Part shown: positions 43,637-46,302 of the stretch, in pieces
How the letters are laid out: each line of letters opens with the position of its first letter
How positions within the stretch are numbered: position 1 is the stretch's first letter
Assembly: GCA_012728555.1 (NCBI GenBank)
Contig: JAAYEW010000128.1
Coordinates: 1-46,302, forward strand
Direction of reading: 5' to 3'
Origin: Erysipelothrix sp.
GTDB taxonomy: Bacteria; Bacillota_I; Bacilli_A; Erysipelotrichales; Erysipelotrichaceae
DNA: 46,302 nt
Position numbers and translations under genes: made by a program
Notes under the pieces: model-generated
Told to the model about the DNA's origin: nothing
Database searches by the model: none
The model's input: the letters and a program-made list of their open reading frames with translations, nothing else

Positions 43637-43670
43637 ATAAAAAGTACCAAAGTATATACTCTGGTACTTT
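43637..43670 (-). terminator. terminator of the lipoprotein gene on the minus strand
   Basis: AAAGTACCA (43641-43649) pairs with TGGTACTTT (43662-43670). On the minus strand it is followed by a short T-rich run and lies 19 bases after the stop at 43689. Confidence 0.7.
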
Positions 43671-43688
43671 CTTTCATTAAACACTGAG

Positions 43689-44234
43689 TTAATACGGAAT
43701 TAACTCTTCGGTGGGTTCCCAAAGATCAAGTTCATCATAGATATCAAACAAGGATTGATAAAGATTAAGTTCTTTGATAGAATCAATCTTCCATTCACCA
43801 TCTATATAAATGACAGGGATATTAAGAATAATCTCTTTTGTTTTATCAGCACTGATAATCAGGTTTCTTAACGAGTTTAGAACATTGTCTCTATCGATTG
43901 TCAGATTTTTAAGTAGCATTGGGTCGACTACATGATATATTATTTCAACGGACCCTTGATTGTTGTTCTTGTCAGAGAAACGTTTTGATCCGATATCAAA
44001 TGGTTGACTCAACACCTCTTTAACAAATAAAGTATCTTGATAACTAAACCGTTCTCCATCGTAAAAATAGTCGATTAACAATGCCTCTTCAGGATAAGCC
44101 AGATGTTCACGTAGTTTTTGCGAGTTCAATTCACTTAATGATTGATTAAATAACCCAACCCGTACAGCCATCTTGTCATCACTACAACCAATCAAAGCAA
44201 CCAGTACTGCTAGTAAAGTTAATGTTTTTTTCAT
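43689..44234 (-). CDS. lipoprotein of unknown function
   Basis: This 181-residue protein has a lipoprotein signal peptide with lipobox ALIGC (Cys17), so it is exported, lipidated by Lgt and held on the outer face of the membrane. The mature part has mixed strands and helices (LLIDYFYDGERFSYQD, IPVIYIDGEWKID); the GEWKID piece resembles the second lipoprotein here (GEWKVDD), suggesting related DUF4878/DUF5105-like folds. Start 44232-44234 chosen because it begins the signal peptide; a TATAAT box is only 6 bases upstream and no ribosome-binding site is present. A start at 44252 would place the promoter inside the gene. Confidence 0.78.
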   Translation of the reverse strand: MKKTLTLLAVLVALIGCSDDKMAVRVGLFNQSLSELNSQKLREHLAYPEEALLIDYFYDGERFSYQDTLFVKEVLSQPFDIGSKRFSDKNNNQGSVEIIYHVVDPMLLKNLTIDRDNVLNSLRNLIISADKTKEIILNIPVIYIDGEWKIDSIKELNLYQSLFDIYDELDLWEPTEELIPY

Positions 44235-44240
44235 AAAGTA

Positions 44241-44246
44241 ATTATA
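44241..44246 (-). promoter_or_regulatory. extended -10 box, leaderless start of the lipoprotein gene
   Basis: TATAAT preceded by TGT on the minus strand, 6 bases before the ATG. The upstream lipoprotein gene ends only 16 bases earlier, so the gene may also be read from that transcript. Confidence 0.55.
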
Positions 44247-44261
44247 ACACATTCAGAAGCA

Positions 44262-44837
44262 TTACTCTTCTTTAAACAATCCTTCAATGTCTTTGTAAAT
44301 CGGTGCTAAAAATTCTTGATTCTTTCCACTCAAATCATCAACTTTCCATTCGCCATTAGCCTTAACCATATAGAGTATCAATTCCTGTTTAACTAAATCA
44401 ATATCTGTTGTCATTTCATCAAGTTTTTCAAAGATTATCTGCTGCTGTTCTTTTTCGCTTTTATCTGAAAATCCAGGCTCAAAAGCAACACTAAATGTAG
44501 CAACAACATACTTTTCCATTACATCCTTTAAATTCGCTGTTTCAGCTTCAACCAATACTTCAGCTGTTTTCTTATCATCACTTATCGTTTCACTCTTTGC
44601 GATAAACCCTTTTCCCATTAATTTCTTAAGAAATGGTTTATAGGGTTCCATTTCTTCTAGCTCTTTTTCATCTTGATTAATTTTGACATCAAGATATCGA
44701 TTCATTTCAGCAACATCTAAATTTTCAAACCCCTTTAAAAACTTGTTAGCAACTTCTACAGACGATAATTCTTGTGGCATTGATGTACAAGAAGACAGTA
44801 CAAATACCACTAAGAAAATACTAATTATCTTTTTCAT
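44262..44837 (-). CDS. lipoprotein, DUF5105/DUF4878-like
   Basis: This 191-residue protein has a signal peptide with lipobox VLSSC (Cys17). The mature part is helical then strand-rich, with VANKFLKGFENLDVAEMNRYL near the N-terminus and NGEWKVDDLS near the C-terminus; this NTF2-like pattern is common in Firmicute lipoproteins of the DUF4878/DUF5105 type. Function unknown. It overlaps the end of the upstream mutarotase gene by 17 bases and has no good ribosome-binding site of its own, so it is likely translated by coupling. Confidence 0.8.
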   Translation of the reverse strand: MKKIISIFLVVFVLSSCTSMPQELSSVEVANKFLKGFENLDVAEMNRYLDVKINQDEKELEEMEPYKPFLKKLMGKGFIAKSETISDDKKTAEVLVEAETANLKDVMEKYVVATFSVAFEPGFSDKSEKEQQQIIFEKLDEMTTDIDLVKQELILYMVKANGEWKVDDLSGKNQEFLAPIYKDIEGLFKEE

Positions 44838-45693
44838 TTGCGTTTGATGGAAATAGCTTATAACCTACTGAGATTGTTTTTTGAGGCTTTAGCTCAGTGA
44901 TTGCTTTTTTCTCATTTAATTGTTGATTACTAAAAGTGCAATCAGGCATTCCTAACCAGGGTTCAATGCAAATCATGTTCGAAAGTTTTTCAGTTTTCAC
45001 ATCAAGCGCACTCCATAATGCTAGATAATCCATCTGATTACAATTCATTTCTATCACTATCTCATCGTTTTCTAAAACTATCTTTTCGACATTATCATAG
45101 ATAAAGGTATCATTCAGTGGCGATGATTGATTAACAACAAAGGATGTATTCTCTAGTGGTTGCGCATCACTAATAAGCCCCTTCTCATTAAAATACTGAT
45201 AGATTTTTCTTTTCTTCTTAGGAATCAATGTTATGGTTGATTCTATATTCAAATTCAATAGAAACCCAGGATGAGATCCAACACTAAAAAACATCGATTC
45301 ATCTCCAAAGTTTTCAATCGTGTAGGTAATTTTTAGTCCTTTTTTTAGGAGTTGGTATTCTACCCAAAATTTAAAATCAAAAGGATAAATTTTTCTTGTT
45401 TCTTGATTACTCACAAAAATAAACCGCAAATGAGTATCACTTTTTTCAACTAAGGTTAATTCTTGGTCACGTAAAAAACCATGTTGTCCCATAGGATAAG
45501 TTTTTTGTTTATAAATATACTCATTATTAATAAGTTTACCCACAATAGGAAACAAGTGCGGCGCTTGGCGATTCCAACTCGTTTCAGTCGGTTGAAAAAG
45601 AAACTCACGTTCAGGATTCTTAACAATGAGATGGGTCATTTCTGCACCTTTGGTTTTTACTTCTAAAAACAAATATTCATTTTCTATTATCAT
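44821..45693 (-). CDS. aldose 1-epimerase family protein (LacX-like)
   Basis: This 290-residue protein has the galactose-mutarotase fold with GQHGFLRD (conserved His), SVGSHPGFLL (second His) and CIEPWLGMPD (catalytic-type Glu). The length and the PHLFPIVGKL stretch place it in the LacX/YihR branch, whose members act on hexose or hexose-phosphate anomers, though the substrate is often unknown. GAGGTAG precedes the ATG by 4 bases and overlaps the stop of the AIM24-family gene, so the two are coupled. Confidence 0.88.
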   Translation of the reverse strand: MIIENEYLFLEVKTKGAEMTHLIVKNPEREFLFQPTETSWNRQAPHLFPIVGKLINNEYIYKQKTYPMGQHGFLRDQELTLVEKSDTHLRFIFVSNQETRKIYPFDFKFWVEYQLLKKGLKITYTIENFGDESMFFSVGSHPGFLLNLNIESTITLIPKKKRKIYQYFNEKGLISDAQPLENTSFVVNQSSPLNDTFIYDNVEKIVLENDEIVIEMNCNQMDYLALWSALDVKTEKLSNMICIEPWLGMPDCTFSNQQLNEKKAITELKPQKTISVGYKLFPSNANEKDN

Positions 45694-45697
45694 CGAA

Positions 45698-46302
45698 CTA
45701 CCTCGATTGAATAGGCATCATTGAAAAGAGCTTGTTAATTGGTAATGTTTGAAGAATGATTCTGCCTGGTCCTGTCACCACGGTATTAAATAAACCTTCG
45801 CCACCAAGTAATGTATTCTTAACTCCTCCCACAGATCGAACATCCAGGGTCACGGTATCATCCATAAGAGCGAGGTGTCCCGTGTCAATAATCATTTGTT
45901 CACCATCTTTTAAATAATATTCAATGCCATGGCCATCAATTTCGATAAACGCCGTACCTGATCCAGAAAGTCTTTGCATGATGAACCCTTCTCCACCAAA
46001 AAATCCGGATGCTAGTTTTTTCCTGAAATGAATACTGAGTTCAACTCCTGTTTCACAAGCCAAAAAGCCAGTTTTTTGGACAATCACGCTTTTAGATGGT
46101 GTAATTTCAATAGCCCGAATTGACCCTGGCATAGAACTCGCAAAAGCAATCCTACCTGGTTTATTGAGCGCTGTATAATAATTCAGAAATAAACTCTCAC
46201 CAGAAAACATTCTTCCTAGCACTTTACCAACACCACCAGCTGAAGTCTTCATCTCTAGATTATTACTCATCCAAGACATGCCTCCTCCTTCAGTAACAAT
46301 GG
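45698..46302 (-). CDS. AIM24/TIGR00266 family protein, 5' end outside window
   Basis: The frame is open to the window edge (IVTEGGGMSWMSNNLEM continues upstream), so the first roughly 30 residues are missing; the ATG at 46277-46279 is internal by comparison with the family, which reads EAGAM-x-WM at this point. Glycine-rich repeats (GGVGKVLGRMFSGES, FFGGEGF, LLGGEGLF, TGPGRIILQTLP) are typical of TIGR00266/AIM24 proteins, a beta-prism fold of unknown function often near membrane genes. At least 201 residues are present. It is the first visible gene of a unit with the mutarotase and lipoprotein genes. Confidence 0.87.
   Translation of the reverse strand, partial: IVTEGGGMSWMSNNLEMKTSAGGVGKVLGRMFSGESLFLNYYTALNKPGRIAFASSMPGSIRAIEITPSKSVIVQKTGFLACETGVELSIHFRKKLASGFFGGEGFIMQRLSGSGTAFIEIDGHGIEYYLKDGEQMIIDTGHLALMDDTVTLDVRSVGGVKNTLLGGEGLFNTVVTGPGRIILQTLPINKLFSMMPIQSR

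Overview
The window is AT-rich DNA from a low-GC Gram-positive bacterium that reads with the standard genetic code. HPr kinase, WhiA, ComFA/ComFC, class Ib ribonucleotide reductase, Lgt and lipoproteins, an LPxTG remnant and a CIRCE element all point to Firmicutes with a cell wall. The gene order secA-prfB-yitT-ftsE-ftsX-M23-ctp-uvrB-uvrA-hprK-lgt/HAD-trxB-(GH13)-rapZ-yvcK-whiA is a compressed version of the Bacillus secA-to-yvcL block. An Erysipelotrichia-like host (Erysipelothrix and relatives) is my best guess. This is inference from gene content and decay, not a phylogenetic test.

Layout. 1-24.6 kb is one dense, almost entirely minus-strand block of housekeeping genes: an Eis-like acetyltransferase (cut by the window edge), whiA/yvcK/rapZ with a small GH13 enzyme, trxB, an Lgt-HAD fusion, hprK, uvrA, uvrB, an S41 protease, an M23/coiled-coil pair, ftsX, ftsE, a YitT-family protein, prfB with its programmed frameshift, secA, a cold-shock protein, comFC and comFA. 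24.7-30.3 kb is looser and partly decayed: a broken proC, SIS and HAD genes, pepC and a PhnA-like gene on the plus strand, an IS3-type transposase/LPxTG remnant, and two unknown membrane proteins. 30.3-34.2 kb is a complete nrdI-nrdE-nrdF-nrdH operon. 34.7-46.3 kb carries htpG under CIRCE control, a VTT-family membrane protein, a two-component system followed by a secreted triple-repeat protein, argS, a DEAD-box helicase, two lipoproteins, a mutarotase-like gene and an AIM24-family gene (cut by the window edge).

How the genes work together. FtsE/FtsX, the coiled-coil protein, the M23 domain and the S41 protease form a cell-wall remodelling cluster. HprK and the HAD domain fused to Lgt recall the Bacillus hprK-lgt-ppaX unit, in which HprK makes pyrophosphate and PpaX removes it. 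NrdI/E/F/H supply deoxynucleotides, and TrxB is a general thiol reductant that may also feed them. UvrA/B repair DNA.

Most noteworthy: the single Lgt-HAD polypeptide; an in-frame TAA exactly between the coiled-coil and M23 halves of the presumed FtsEX effector; an unexplained, potentially structured RNA between hprK and lgt; several genes whose -10 box lies only 6-7 nt before the ATG, suggesting leaderless transcripts; and a proC gene still recognisable through at least five frame changes. I found no CRISPR array, tRNA, rRNA or intact mobile element, and no clear-cut new defence system.
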